Assembly (NCBI GenBank): GCA_947428935.1
Contig: CANENS010000002.1
Span: 1-64,000 of the forward strand
DNA from: an uncultured Candidatus Saccharibacteria bacterium
GTDB lineage: Bacteria; Patescibacteriota; Saccharimonadia; Saccharimonadales; Saccharimonadaceae
Length of the DNA: 64,000 nt
Direction of reading: 5' to 3'
Shown in pieces: positions 25,241 through 33,597 of this stretch (its first letter is position 1; the number at the start of each line of letters is the position of its first letter). The position numbers and the translations under genes were made by a program. The notes under the pieces were generated by a model. It saw only the letters and a program-made list of their open reading frames with translations, was not told the DNA's origin and ran no database searches.

Positions 25241-25467
25241 CTTCTCTAGTATAACATATGTTCGGCTGGTTTCTGAAAAAGAAGGAGTTTTTCGTAACTT
25301 AAATTATCTCGAAAGCATTTTAAAAATTGATTACGCATTGACTTTATAGGCTCTCTGAGCTTTTTGGCAGAAATGGTTATTGCGTAACTGGTTTAATATA
25401 CTTCCGATTTGTTTGGATCAGGTGCTTTCTATGTGTATTAAAAAAAACAAATAAGGTGTTTGGATGA

Positions 25468-25524
25468 TTTATATCATATATGATATAAAAATATTAGTAT
25501 AAATATATCACATGTGATATATTT
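25468..25524. promoter_or_regulatory. Two perfect palindromes upstream of polA
   Basis: TTTATATCATA/TATGATATAAA (25468-25489, 22 bases) and AAATATATCACA/TGTGATATATTT (25501-25524, 24 bases). Their centres are 34 bases apart and the half site TATATCA is shared. They look like operators for a dimeric repressor controlling polA or the divergent kinase gene. The 370-base gap holds nothing else I recognise. Confidence 0.55.
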
Positions 25525-25612
25525 TAAGAAAGTGGTTGAAAATAGGTTAGGAGACGACTGTTAAAGGTTAAGCTGTGATATAATGGGGAGAACTAGCAGA
25601 GCAGGAGGTTTT

Positions 25613-28324
25613 ATGAAGCGTTTGGTGATTATTGACGGCAAATCGGTATTTTATCGAGGATACTATGCGATGGGTGCACTTTCGACGAGTGAGGGATTGC
25701 CGACGGGAGGAATTTATGGTTTTGCGGCGATTGCGATGGATATTGTGGAACAATTGAAGCCAACGAAAGTGGTAGTGGCTTGGGATTCGAAAACCTCTGC
25801 GAATAAACGCAAGGAGATTTTTGCGGGCTATAAGGCGGGGCGGAAAAAACCGGAAGAGGATTTTTATGCGCAGATTCCATATTTGAAAGAGCTGATTTTG
25901 GCTTTGGGCTGGAATTTTGTCGAGTGCGAGAATTATGAGGCGGATGATATTATTGGTACCTTGGCAAAGCAGGCAGACGATAGCGATTTGTCTTCGGAGC
26001 GATCTACTGCGTTGAAGTCTGCGAGTGCCCCTTCGCAGGATAATGACTCTAGCTCATCCCAGCTAGCTTCGTCCGAAGAACAACTTAATAATTTTAATAC
26101 TCTTGATTCTAAACGTAAGCCTGATGGTAGTTTCGGGGCGCAATTTGCTGAGGCTAGTAAAAACTCGTCCGTAAGATTCGTCAAGGAACCTGAATTGCAT
26201 TCAGATCGGTGGGAAACGTTTATTGTTTCTTCGGATCTCGATATGCTGCAGATTGTAGATGAAAATACGCACATGTATCGGATCTTGAAGGGATTTTCGA
26301 AGTTGGAGCAGATTGACATTGTGGATATTGAGGCGAAATATGGTATCAAGAAGACACAGTTTCTGGACTTGAAGGCTTTGAAGGGGGATGCTTCGGATAA
26401 TATTCCGGGGGTGCCGGGAGTAGGAGAAAAGACGGCGGTTAAGTTACTTAATGAATACCAAGACCTTGATGGTGTTTATGCACATCTTGATCAGATTAGT
26501 GAGAGAACCAGGCAGAAGTTGATCGCTGGTAAAGACAGTGCGTATATGTCATATAATTTGGCAAAAATTCAGGATAATGCTCCAGTGAAATTAGAGGAAA
26601 TGATTGATTTGCAAATTAATGATGAGCGTATTATCGCAGCTTTGGAAAAACTAGAGTTTCGCTCACTAGTGCGCAAATTTTTTAAGCAAAAGCTAGATGC
26701 CGAAGGGCTTCTGGATGTGGAAAAACCTGTGGAAAAGTCGATTAAAAATAGTGTTCAAAATATGGGTGTTGTGGAAAACTTTGGTAAATCTGTGGAGAAC
26801 TTAGATAAAATAGGTATTCAAAATACCTCAAAAACTGCAAAACGTAGTAAAAAGTCGCAAAATAGCATGACAGAAGGGCAACAATTATTGGAAGCGCCAC
26901 AAAAGCAAGAGGGCGTATTGCTGAGCTGGGATATAAAAAATTTAATGCATCGTGATAAGCAGATTGCGCAAGATGTGCTCCAGGGAGGGGAATTTTGGGA
27001 TTTGGGGCAGGCAGAATTTTTGCTTAATCCTTTAAAGCGTGAGATCGTGCGCGAAGATGAACAAACCAGTTATACATGTCAAAAGGCGGAGTTGGAGGAG
27101 AACCCGGCGCTGTATAGGATATTTACTCAGTTTGATTTGCCATTGATACCGATTTTATATAAAATTGAGAAGCGTGGAATGTTGATTGACCGAGCTTATT
27201 TCACGAAAATGAAGACAGAGTTTGAGAAGGAAGAGCATTTGTTGGCGAAAACAGTGTGGAGAATGGCGGGGGAGCGCTTTAACATTAATTCGACGATTCA
27301 GCTGTCGCACGTTCTTTTTGAGCGTTTGGCTTTGCCGACGAAGGGAATCAAGAAGACCTCGCGCGGTTATTCAACTGGAGCAAAGGAGCTTGATAAGCTA
27401 GAAAAATTACATCCTATTATCGCGGCGATTAAAGATTATCGCGAAACATCGAAGCTGCTTTCGACCTATATTGTGCCTTTGCCGGAAATGGCGGATGAGC
27501 ATAATCGTATTCATACGACTTTTCGGCAGAATACAACCGCAACTGGGCGGCTCTCATCGATTAACCCGAATTTGCAAAATATTCCGGTTCGTACTGAGGC
27601 GGGGAAGAAGATTCGTGAAGGCTTTGTGGCACCGGAGGGGAAGGTGTTGGTGAGCGCTGACTATTCGCAATTTGAGTTGAGACTGGCGGCGGTGATGGCG
27701 AATGATTCGGAACTGATGAAGGACTTCAATGCCGGGATTGATATTCACACCAAGACGGCGGCCGAAGCTTTTGGGGTACCGATAAAGGAGGTAACGTCGG
27801 TGCAGCGGCGGGCGGCGAAAGTGGTGAATTTTGGAGTTTTGTATGGTATGAGTGTGCATGGGCTGACTGAGGCAACTGGCATGAGTTTTGGTGAGGCGAA
27901 GGCGTTTATTGCGAATTATTTTGAGTTGCGTAAGCCGATTAAAAGTTATTTGGAGCAAATATTGGAGCAGGCGAGGGAACGTGGTTACGTTGAAACCTTA
28001 TTCGGGCGGAGGCGGCCGACGCCAGACGTTTTGTCGAAGAATTTTGCAGTGCGGGCCGGGGCAGAACGAGCGGCGCAGAATATGCCGATTCAGGGCACGG
28101 AAGCGGATTTGATGAAGCGCGCGATGATTAAGGTGGATGCAAAACTACCAAGAGGGGCGAACTTGGTGATGCAGGTACATGATTCCACGATCGTGGAGTG
28201 TGACAAAGGGCAGGAAAAGACGGTGCAAACGATTTTGCGCGAGGAGATGGAGGGGGTGGCGCCGGAGTTAGATATTAAATTGGCCGTTGATGTGAAGACG
28301 GGGAAGAATTGGGGCGAACTCTAG
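25613..28324 (+). CDS. polA: DNA polymerase I
   Basis: 903 aa from ATG 25613, chosen because AGGAGG lies seven bases upstream; an earlier ATG at 25583 overlaps TATAAT. N-terminal 5' nuclease domain (MKRLVIIDGKS..., YEADDIIGTLAKQA, SSDLDMLQI, LDLKALKGDASDNIPGVPGVGEKTA) carries a serine-rich insertion of ~70 residues after YEADDIIG. The 3'-5' exonuclease domain is reduced to a linker without its acidic motifs. Polymerase motifs: A = ADYSQFELR (D683), B = RRAAKVVNFGVLYG, C = QVHDSTIVE with S858 in place of the usual Glu. No proofreading is expected. Confidence 0.96.
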   Translation: MKRLVIIDGKSVFYRGYYAMGALSTSEGLPTGGIYGFAAIAMDIVEQLKPTKVVVAWDSKTSANKRKEIFAGYKAGRKKPEEDFYAQIPYLKELILALGWNFVECENYEADDIIGTLAKQADDSDLSSERSTALKSASAPSQDNDSSSSQLASSEEQLNNFNTLDSKRKPDGSFGAQFAEASKNSSVRFVKEPELHSDRWETFIVSSDLDMLQIVDENTHMYRILKGFSKLEQIDIVDIEAKYGIKKTQFLDLKALKGDASDNIPGVPGVGEKTAVKLLNEYQDLDGVYAHLDQISERTRQKLIAGKDSAYMSYNLAKIQDNAPVKLEEMIDLQINDERIIAALEKLEFRSLVRKFFKQKLDAEGLLDVEKPVEKSIKNSVQNMGVVENFGKSVENLDKIGIQNTSKTAKRSKKSQNSMTEGQQLLEAPQKQEGVLLSWDIKNLMHRDKQIAQDVLQGGEFWDLGQAEFLLNPLKREIVREDEQTSYTCQKAELEENPALYRIFTQFDLPLIPILYKIEKRGMLIDRAYFTKMKTEFEKEEHLLAKTVWRMAGERFNINSTIQLSHVLFERLALPTKGIKKTSRGYSTGAKELDKLEKLHPIIAAIKDYRETSKLLSTYIVPLPEMADEHNRIHTTFRQNTTATGRLSSINPNLQNIPVRTEAGKKIREGFVAPEGKVLVSADYSQFELRLAAVMANDSELMKDFNAGIDIHTKTAAEAFGVPIKEVTSVQRRAAKVVNFGVLYGMSVHGLTEATGMSFGEAKAFIANYFELRKPIKSYLEQILEQARERGYVETLFGRRRPTPDVLSKNFAVRAGAERAAQNMPIQGTEADLMKRAMIKVDAKLPRGANLVMQVHDSTIVECDKGQEKTVQTILREEMEGVAPELDIKLAVDVKTGKNWGEL

Positions 28325-28360
28325 TGAGCTGAGCTTAGAGCATGTTATAATATAGGCAAG

Positions 28361-29347
28361 ATGCCGGAGTTACCAGAAGTCGAGACGATTAAGCGGGGTT
28401 TGGGGAAGTTTATTTTGCATGCGAAAATTGTGAAGGTGGAAGTTGATCCGAATTGTAAAAAGAGCTTCCTGGGGGAAGAAAGCCAAGTTGAAGGTGCGAG
28501 CGTTTGTAGTCTGCGACGGAGGGGGAAGGCTTTGCTGATTGAGCTTGATAATGGTATGACGATGCTAGTGCATTTGCGTATGACAGGTCAGTTAATCTGG
28601 AGGGGGAGCGAGTGTCAATTGGGAAACATGGTGGTGAATAAGGATTTTAACGATAATCGGAATGTTTTGAATACAAAAATTAAACTGCAAGATGGGGACT
28701 TAGTTGAGCAATTTGCGGCTGGGCATCCGAGTAAAAATTTTGTTGCCCCTCTCCCGAATGCTCAGACTCGAGTAACTTTTGTGTTCGAAAGAGGGAAGCT
28801 ATTCTTTAACGATCAGAGAAAGTTTGGTTTCGTGAAGGTAATGTTTACTGATGAAGTTGAACGGGATAATTTTATTGCAACGCTTGCGAAAGAGCCTTGG
28901 GAAATGACGGTTGATGAGCTGTATAAAAAATGCCAGCGACATGCGAAATCACCGATCAAAGCGGTATTGCTCGATCAAAAAGTGATTGCGGGGCTAGGGA
29001 ATATTTATGCCGATGAATCACTTTTTTATGCAAGTGTACATCCGAGCTTTTTGGCTGGTAGATTATCGAAAGAACAGGTGGCTTTGATTCTAGAGGGAGC
29101 TTGTAAAGTGATGGATGCTTCAATTGAGTCGGGAGGATCGACGATGGCGACTTATTTGAAGCCGGATGGGACGACGGGAGATTATCTGGAGAGGTTTGCA
29201 CAGGTTTTTCATCGACAAGGGAAGCCGTGTGTGCGCTGTGGACAACTGCTATTGAAGACTAAAGTCGCTGGGAGAGGGACGCATTTTTGCCCTAATTGTC
29301 AAAAAACGTCTGATTTTGTACTTGGGGAGTCGGAAAATGACTCTTAG
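28361..29347 (+). CDS. mutM: Formamidopyrimidine-DNA glycosylase
   Basis: 328 aa. TATAAT at 28346-28351, nine bases before the ATG. Excises oxidised purines. N-terminal MPELPEVETIKRGL gives the catalytic P2-E3; also HLRMTGQLIW, NDQRKFGF, DQKVIAGLGNIYADESL (helix-two-turns-helix) and an intact C-terminal zinc finger (CVRCG...CPNCQKT). An insertion of ~40 residues lies between beta strands at about 85-140 (LGNMVVNKDFNDNRNVL region), longer than in E. coli MutM (269 aa). Downstream of polA by 36 bases: a repair pair. Confidence 0.95.
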   Translation: MPELPEVETIKRGLGKFILHAKIVKVEVDPNCKKSFLGEESQVEGASVCSLRRRGKALLIELDNGMTMLVHLRMTGQLIWRGSECQLGNMVVNKDFNDNRNVLNTKIKLQDGDLVEQFAAGHPSKNFVAPLPNAQTRVTFVFERGKLFFNDQRKFGFVKVMFTDEVERDNFIATLAKEPWEMTVDELYKKCQRHAKSPIKAVLLDQKVIAGLGNIYADESLFYASVHPSFLAGRLSKEQVALILEGACKVMDASIESGGSTMATYLKPDGTTGDYLERFAQVFHRQGKPCVRCGQLLLKTKVAGRGTHFCPNCQKTSDFVLGESENDS

Positions 29348-29525
29348 ATACCTGTTGAACCGTTTTCGCTTAAAAGAGCCGTATCATGGCTGTTTTTCAA
29401 AAAAAGCGCTCAGGGAGGCTAAAGAGAAGCTTAGAAGCCAAAATAAGCTTGTTTTTTTTGCAAAAAGGCTAAAAAGCCGAGACGATACGCTTAAAATGAT
29501 CCCGAGAGGCGCGAGGAGGGCGTAG
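29337..29525 (+). CDS. Possible 62-aa basic protein between mutM and holA
   Basis: Frame from an ATG overlapping the end of mutM (29337) to 29525. Very rich in K and R (RFRLKEPYH, KKALREAKEKLRSQNK, FFAKRLKSRD) with no motif. It contains AAGCTT...AAGCTT then a run of eight T at 29453-29460, so the region could instead be a terminator for mutM. Kept as a low-confidence candidate. Confidence 0.3.
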   Translation: MTLRYLLNRFRLKEPYHGCFSKKALREAKEKLRSQNKLVFFAKRLKSRDDTLKMIPRGARRA

Positions 29526-29531
29526 AAGCTT

Positions 29532-30152
29532 ATGATAAAAATTGTGACGGGTGACGACCGAGTTGCGACGCAGAAGTTGATTAAACGTGAATTGGGGCCT
29601 AATTATGAGCTATTTGAGGGGGATAAATTGGCAAAAGCGGATTTATCGGATATTTTTCGCGGCACTTCGTTGTTTGGCACCGAGGAGCGGCGTATTTTGC
29701 TGAAAGATTTGAGTGAGAATGCGGAGGTTTGGGACGAAATTGAACAATATTTGGACACTGAGCACAAGGTGATAATCTGGGAGACAAAACTTGATAAGCG
29801 TTCGGTGATTTATAAGAAGTTGAAGGCTGAGAGGATTGAAATCCAGGAGTTTACTGGCCAGAAAGCGCCAGATATTGGGGCGGTGTTTGGGATTTTTGAT
29901 ACTGCGATGCGAGATGGCACGCGCGCGGTGAAGATGGCGAAAGAGATTGAGCTGACCAATGATCCGTATATGTTTTTTGGGTTGATGGTGACGCAGGTTT
30001 TGAAGAAATATCAGGTGGCAACAGGGGCGAATCGAGCACGGTGGACGCGGATTTTGCGTGCTTTGTCGGAGCTTGATATTCAGATGAAAACCAGCACTGT
30101 TGAGCCTTGGCTTTTGGTGGAAGGTTTTTTGTTTCGAGTTGGGAAGATATAG
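29532..30152 (+). CDS. holA: DNA polymerase III delta subunit-like protein
   Basis: 206 aa. Clamp-loader subunit that opens the sliding clamp. N-terminal IVTGDDRVATQKLIKREL, FRGTSLFGTEERRILLKDLSENAE and a C-terminal helical domain (LTNDPYMFFGLMVTQVLKKYQVATG, LRALSELDIQMKTST.EPWLLVEGFLF) follow the HolA pattern. It is much shorter than E. coli delta (343 aa), with a compact middle domain as in other CPR. Together with polA and mutM it forms a replication/repair run. Confidence 0.8.
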   Translation: MIKIVTGDDRVATQKLIKRELGPNYELFEGDKLAKADLSDIFRGTSLFGTEERRILLKDLSENAEVWDEIEQYLDTEHKVIIWETKLDKRSVIYKKLKAERIEIQEFTGQKAPDIGAVFGIFDTAMRDGTRAVKMAKEIELTNDPYMFFGLMVTQVLKKYQVATGANRARWTRILRALSELDIQMKTSTVEPWLLVEGFLFRVGKI

Positions 30153-30162
30153 GGTTTATCTG

Positions 30163-30235
30163 AACTTGTACATCCTGTACAAGTTCAACTCATTCTCATT
30201 TCTGTAAAATTGACTAGCTTTGAGGTTAATAAAAC
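30163..30235 (+). repeat. Palindrome-promoter repeat element, copy B
   Basis: AACTTGTACA-TCC-TGTACAAGTT (30163-30185) followed by a downstream block with GACTAGCTTTGA and AATAAA, matching copy A at 2638. It lies 11 bases after the holA stop and 170 bases before cassette 9. It may be a terminator or an operator. Confidence 0.6.
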
Positions 30236-30352
30236 TTTCTATAGTTTTGTCTTTCTTTTCCGAATCGACGACGGCTTTTATGTTTTCGTATTACGCACTG
30301 CGTCGGCTCGCAAGATAGAAAAGAACTTTTTATCTTTCTCGCTTCATTGTGC

Positions 30353-30556
30353 GTTCGCAGCGGGTTCGTCAATATCGGTAGCGGTCGTTTGGGGAGCTCT
30401 GGCCTCAACGGTTACGGATGGTCGTCGCGCAGCAATTCGTCTGATGTTCGTTATGCATACAACCTCACCTTCAATGCGTCTGGCGTCGGCCCGTCCAGCA
30501 ACAGCTATCGCTGGGTCGCCCTCCCCCTCCGCTGCCTAGCTAGACAGTAATAAATA
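30353..30556 (+). repeat. Variable cassette, copy 9
   Basis: Head GTTCGCAGCGGG, standard tail. Open frame SGFVNIGSGRLGSSGLNGYGWSS, NSSDVRYAYNLTFNAS, GPSSNSYRWVALPLRCLARQ stop. No start codon in frame at a sensible distance with a ribosome site. Repeat element B lies upstream on the same strand. Confidence 0.85.
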
Positions 30557-30760
30557 TAAGCATTTGGCTATTATGTTTTTGTCCGGAAACTTATGTTTTA
30601 ATCTTGAGTTATTTTTTTGGAAGAATAAAAAGGCGCGTCAAACTGGCGCGCTCAGAACAAGCTGCCTAGAAAAGCTGGGTTGAGGAGCGGTTCTAGAAGA
30701 AAAACTCAGTTTGGGAATAACCTATTGCATAGAAATTATTAACACAAAAAGTTTACGTTT

Positions 30761-30962
30761 ATTATTACTGTCTAGCTAGGCAGCGGAGGGGGAAGCCGTA
30801 CCAACGATTAAGACTATCGGATGCTGCAATGTCGGATTTATCGTAATGTAGACTGTATGATTTTTGGAAATCTACAGAATTAGTGCTTGAAGATCCAGAA
30901 TAACCGCTAACATTGGCATACCTTAGTTGTCCGACGTTTATGCCTATATACCCGCTGCGACG
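30761..30962 (-). repeat. Variable cassette, copy 10
   Basis: Minus strand; head GTCGCAGCGGG preceded by CACC as in copy 6, standard tail. Open frame SGYIGINVGQLRYANVSGYSGSSSTNS, SYSLHYDKSDI, NRWYGFPLRCLARQ. It has a serine where other copies have the conserved Trp of GYxW. The 200 bases from here to rpsT hold nothing I recognise. Confidence 0.85.
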
Positions 30963-31157
30963 GTGAGAGCGACATAGGTTGCAACAATGTACGGTGAGTT
31001 TTCTAGATTTTTGATGATTCAGGACGAAATTATACTAAATCCTCAGAGTCGATTTCAACGGAAGACATTTTTTGTAATCGTAATTGTTGCCAAGATAATC
31101 AATATTCCCCAAGGCAGAGGCCCTTATATGGAAAGCAAGATATACTAGGATAAGGTC

Positions 31158-31421
31158 TTAGCTTAATTTTTCGAGTTTCATGCCGGCTTCTTTGCCAATT
31201 TTGGCTAAAGAGGCTTTGCGACGCGAGGCTGTATTTTTCTTCAAAAGACCTTTTTTGGCAGCCTTATCGTACTCGGATTGGGCTTTGGCCATATTTTCCA
31301 TAGTCGGATTCGCTCTAAAGGCTTTCAACGCGGTCTTGATGTCTTTTTTGATCTGTTGGTTGTGCGCAGTGCGTTTTTCGGTCTGACGAGCAGCTTTTTG
31401 TGCAGATTTGATAATTGGCAT
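31158..31421 (-). CDS. rpsT: 30S ribosomal protein S20
   Basis: 87 aa, basic and helical: MPIIKSAQKAARQTEKRTAHNQ, IKKDIKTALKAFRA, DKAAKKGLLKKNTASRRKASLAKIGKEA. Binds 16S rRNA early in assembly of the small subunit. GAGG lies 11 bases before the ATG. Transcribed alone, as usual for rpsT. Flanked on both sides by variable cassettes and repeat elements, so an essential gene sits in the middle of the accessory stretch. Confidence 0.95.
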   Translation of the reverse strand: MPIIKSAQKAARQTEKRTAHNQQIKKDIKTALKAFRANPTMENMAKAQSEYDKAAKKGLLKKNTASRRKASLAKIGKEAGMKLEKLS

Positions 31422-31593
31422 TAATAAAAATCCTCGAAGGTTAAATTTTAAATAGTAATCTTATTTAATTGTATCTGATATGATAAGAAAAGTAAAGAGG
31501 GAAGATTGAATAAAAATAAAAAATGCAATATGGGGTTAAGTGTGTTCGGTTATTATGCCATATTGTACTATCGGTTAGAAAAGACAAACCGCA

Positions 31594-31658
31594 ACTACAG
31601 ATCTAGCCGAAACTAGCAGCTTAACCTTTATATTAGCACAGCTTATGCTTTTTGTCAA
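31594..31658 (-). promoter_or_regulatory. Second orphan copy of the cassette-gene promoter and leader
   Basis: TTGACA (31658-31653), 17 bases with AGCATAAG, TAATAT, then CTGCTAGTTTCGGCTAG and ATCTGTAGT. No cassette gene follows on the minus strand before rpsT. It could still drive rpsT from ~170 bases upstream, or be a relic. Confidence 0.65.
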
Positions 31659-31695
31659 TATTATTTTTTGTGTTTTTTACTTTTTGATCTGCTAT

Positions 31696-31807
31696 GGGGG
31701 TAATAATAGAAGACAGTGACACACTAAGTGATTAATTATGATAAACATTAAGCTTTCACTCATTAATATAATGTTTCTTTTAGTCGCTGTCTTCTATTAT
31801 TACCCCC
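31696..31807. repeat. 112-bp palindromic element (MITE-like or invertible promoter)
   Basis: Ends are a perfect 21-base inverted repeat (GGGGGTAATAATAGAAGACA... at 31696-31716 and its inverse at 31787-31807), extending to 24 of 25. A nested pair AAACATTA/TAATGTTT lies inside. The ~60-base core contains TAATATAAT, a possible -10. It lies between rpsT and cassettes 11/12. No second copy is visible in the window. Confidence 0.6.
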
Positions 31808-31861
31808 CACACATCACAACCTAAAACTCAAGCATAAAAACAATTTATGCTTATTCCATAC

Positions 31862-32063
31862 ATTATTACTGTCTAGCTAGGCAGCGGAGGGGGAAGCCAC
31901 TCCAACGACTGACGTGGCCGGATGGGTTGACGCCAGACGCATAGAAGTAGAGGAGGTATGCTCGAGCGACGTCGGAAGAGTTAGTTCGAGACGACCATTC
32001 ATAACCGTTGAAGCCAGAGTTCCACAAACGACCGCTATCGATACCGATGGCCCCGCTGCGAAG
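31862..32063 (-). repeat. Variable cassette, copy 11
   Basis: Minus strand; head TTCGCAGCGGGG, standard tail. Open frame SGAIGIDSGRLWNSGFNGYEWSSRTNSSD, LYFYASGVNPSG, RWSGFPLRCLARQ. Together with copy 12 it forms a head-to-tail pair whose linker is identical to that between copies 3 and 4. Confidence 0.85.
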
Positions 32064-32086
32064 CGCTGCTATTTTTGCTTACGGCT

Positions 32087-32288
32087 ATTATTACTGTCTA
32101 GCTAGGCAGCGGAGGGGGAAGGCGAAATGACGTTTGTTACTATATGATGGGCGTACTACAGACTCGTTGAATAGGAAGTGATACGAGTAGCCAAGATCGG
32201 ACGAATTGGCTCGCGAAGACCATTCGTTGCCATCAACAGCAAGATATCTTAACTTTCCAATATTAGTCAAGACATGCCCGCTGCGAAT
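32087..32288 (-). repeat. Variable cassette, copy 12
   Basis: Minus strand; head TTCGCAGCGGG, standard tail. Open frame SGHVLTNIGKLRYLAVDGNEWSSRANSSDLGYSYHFLF, RHFAFPLRCLARQ. Conserved Trp of the RW position is replaced by H. It precedes copy 11 in reading direction. Confidence 0.85.
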
Positions 32289-32415
32289 CGAGCTGCTATC
32301 ATGCTGACATAACAGCAATAAGTGAATTATTGGAAGTCATTTATGCTTTAGTTTTTTTGCCATGTTGGACTTAGGCGTGCTATAATAAACATAAGAGAAA
32401 TAAAAAGGATGGGAG

Positions 32416-33102
32416 ATGGATTGGTCAAGTATTTTGCCAACGGGGTGGGAGGTAGACTCGTTTCATATTTTTGTCTATATTTTGTCACAAGTTTTGGCGG
32501 TGGTGGAATATGGGTTGCTGGGAGCTTCTTATTTAGCCAAAAAGCGTAAAACGGTAGTAATTCTTGATATTGCTTCAATGACTCTAGGGATCATCGTGTA
32601 TTTATTGCTCGGTGCGGATTCGGGGTTGGCGATGTCGGTCGTGATTTTGTTGGCGAATTTCTATTATCTATATGATGAAAAGGACCAGGGCGAGAGTAAC
32701 AAGATGACTCTGCGGGATTATGTAGCGCTGGGGATTGTTTTGGTGACGATTGGAGTTTTGGCGGTCTTGACGTATGATGAGCCTTTGAGCTTACTTTCGG
32801 TGTTAGCGACAGTTTTGTACGAAATATCGATTTTTTGGCAGAATGGAAGCACAATGGTTTATCAGTTTTTGGGGATTCCAGTGGCGCTTTCTTGGATGAC
32901 GTACAATGGTTTTGCGCATTCGCCTTCTGGTGTGGTTTGCGAATTTTGTATGTTGGTGGCATCTACGGTTGGATTTGTGCGGGCGATTATTGCGGAGAGG
33001 AAGGCACGGAAGCGTAAGCGAGGAAAGGGAAGGAAGACCACTGCGAAGGCTAAAAGGGTGGCGAAGAGGACAGATAATAAGAAGCGTTCCGCTAAAAAAT
33101 AG
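32416..33102 (+). CDS. YgjV-like inner membrane protein with lysine-rich tail
   Basis: 228 aa. Six hydrophobic helices spanning about 15-195 (QVLAVVEYGLLGASYLA, LDIASMTLGIIVYLLLG, LAMSVVILLANFYYLYDEK, LGIVLVTIGVLAVLTY, VALSWMTYNG, FCMLVASTVGFVRAIIAERK) resemble the YgjV family of unknown function. The C-terminal 35 residues are almost all K, R, A and G. GTGCTATAAT lies at 32377-32386 and AAGGATGGGAG before the ATG. Stands alone. Confidence 0.65.
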   Translation: MDWSSILPTGWEVDSFHIFVYILSQVLAVVEYGLLGASYLAKKRKTVVILDIASMTLGIIVYLLLGADSGLAMSVVILLANFYYLYDEKDQGESNKMTLRDYVALGIVLVTIGVLAVLTYDEPLSLLSVLATVLYEISIFWQNGSTMVYQFLGIPVALSWMTYNGFAHSPSGVVCEFCMLVASTVGFVRAIIAERKARKRKRGKGRKTTAKAKRVAKRTDNKKRSAKK

Positions 33103-33422
33103 CTTGGTGTCTTGTATAATTTTTATTTTACCTCTGTAGGGTAACGATTTTATAAAAATATTGTTCAGCTAATTAAAAAAGTTGTTCAGTCGTTTGTGAT
33201 GCTCAAAAATATTAATCATAGACAGTAAGAGATTTATGCTAGTTTGAATTGTTTGCAAGGGTAAAATATCAACGGATTTATTTTGACGGATTGACATCGA
33301 TGATGTTGGTGTATCTAAAATTTTGTCTACGACAAAATTGCTGTTATCTTCGCATTGCGTCATAGCTTATCGATGATTCCGTTAAAGAAAAAATGAGCCT
33401 TACGGCTTCTTTTGAGGAATCT
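33103..33422. other. Gene-poor gap before the tRNA-Val element
   Basis: About 300 bases. A minus-strand frame of 64 codons (33169-33363) has no ribosome site, promoter or recognisable motif and I do not call it a gene. A minus-strand terminator is at 33386-33409. Confidence 0.4.
33386..33409 (-). terminator. Terminator after the duplicated tRNA-Val end
   Basis: Minus strand AAGCC-GTA-AGGCT then CATTTTTTC, 14 bases beyond the second copy of the tRNA-Val 3' end. Confidence 0.7.
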
Positions 33423-33597
33423 TGGTGGGTCGCGAGGGGCCGGCTTTTCTGCAGAAAAGCCTTGACCGCAGGAGTGGCTGTAGCTCAAAAAGAAAACTTG
33501 TTTGCTTTTTGAGCTACAGCCACTCCTACGTTACGCACACATGTTGATTTAATCCGCCTACAAAACAAAATAAAGTCCCAAAGGACTTATTTTATTT
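33423..33597 (-). repeat. tRNA-end hairpin element behind tRNA-Val
   Basis: Lies between tRNA-Val and an exact 18-base copy of its 3' end (33423-33440). Inside, on the minus strand: a terminator, GTAACGT, a perfect 23-base inverted repeat (AGGAGTGGCTGTAGCTC... at 33470-33492 against 33505-33527), GGTCAAGG and a perfect 20-base palindrome (33442-33461). The order matches the elements behind tRNA-Ser. Confidence 0.75.
33560..33590 (-). terminator. tRNA-Val terminator
   Basis: Minus strand AAGTCC-TTTG-GGACTT followed by TATTTTGTTTTG, directly after the tRNA CCA. Confidence 0.8.

Noticed and set aside
33169-33363. 64-codon minus-strand frame
   Set aside because: Natural-looking composition but no ribosome site, promoter or motif; not called.
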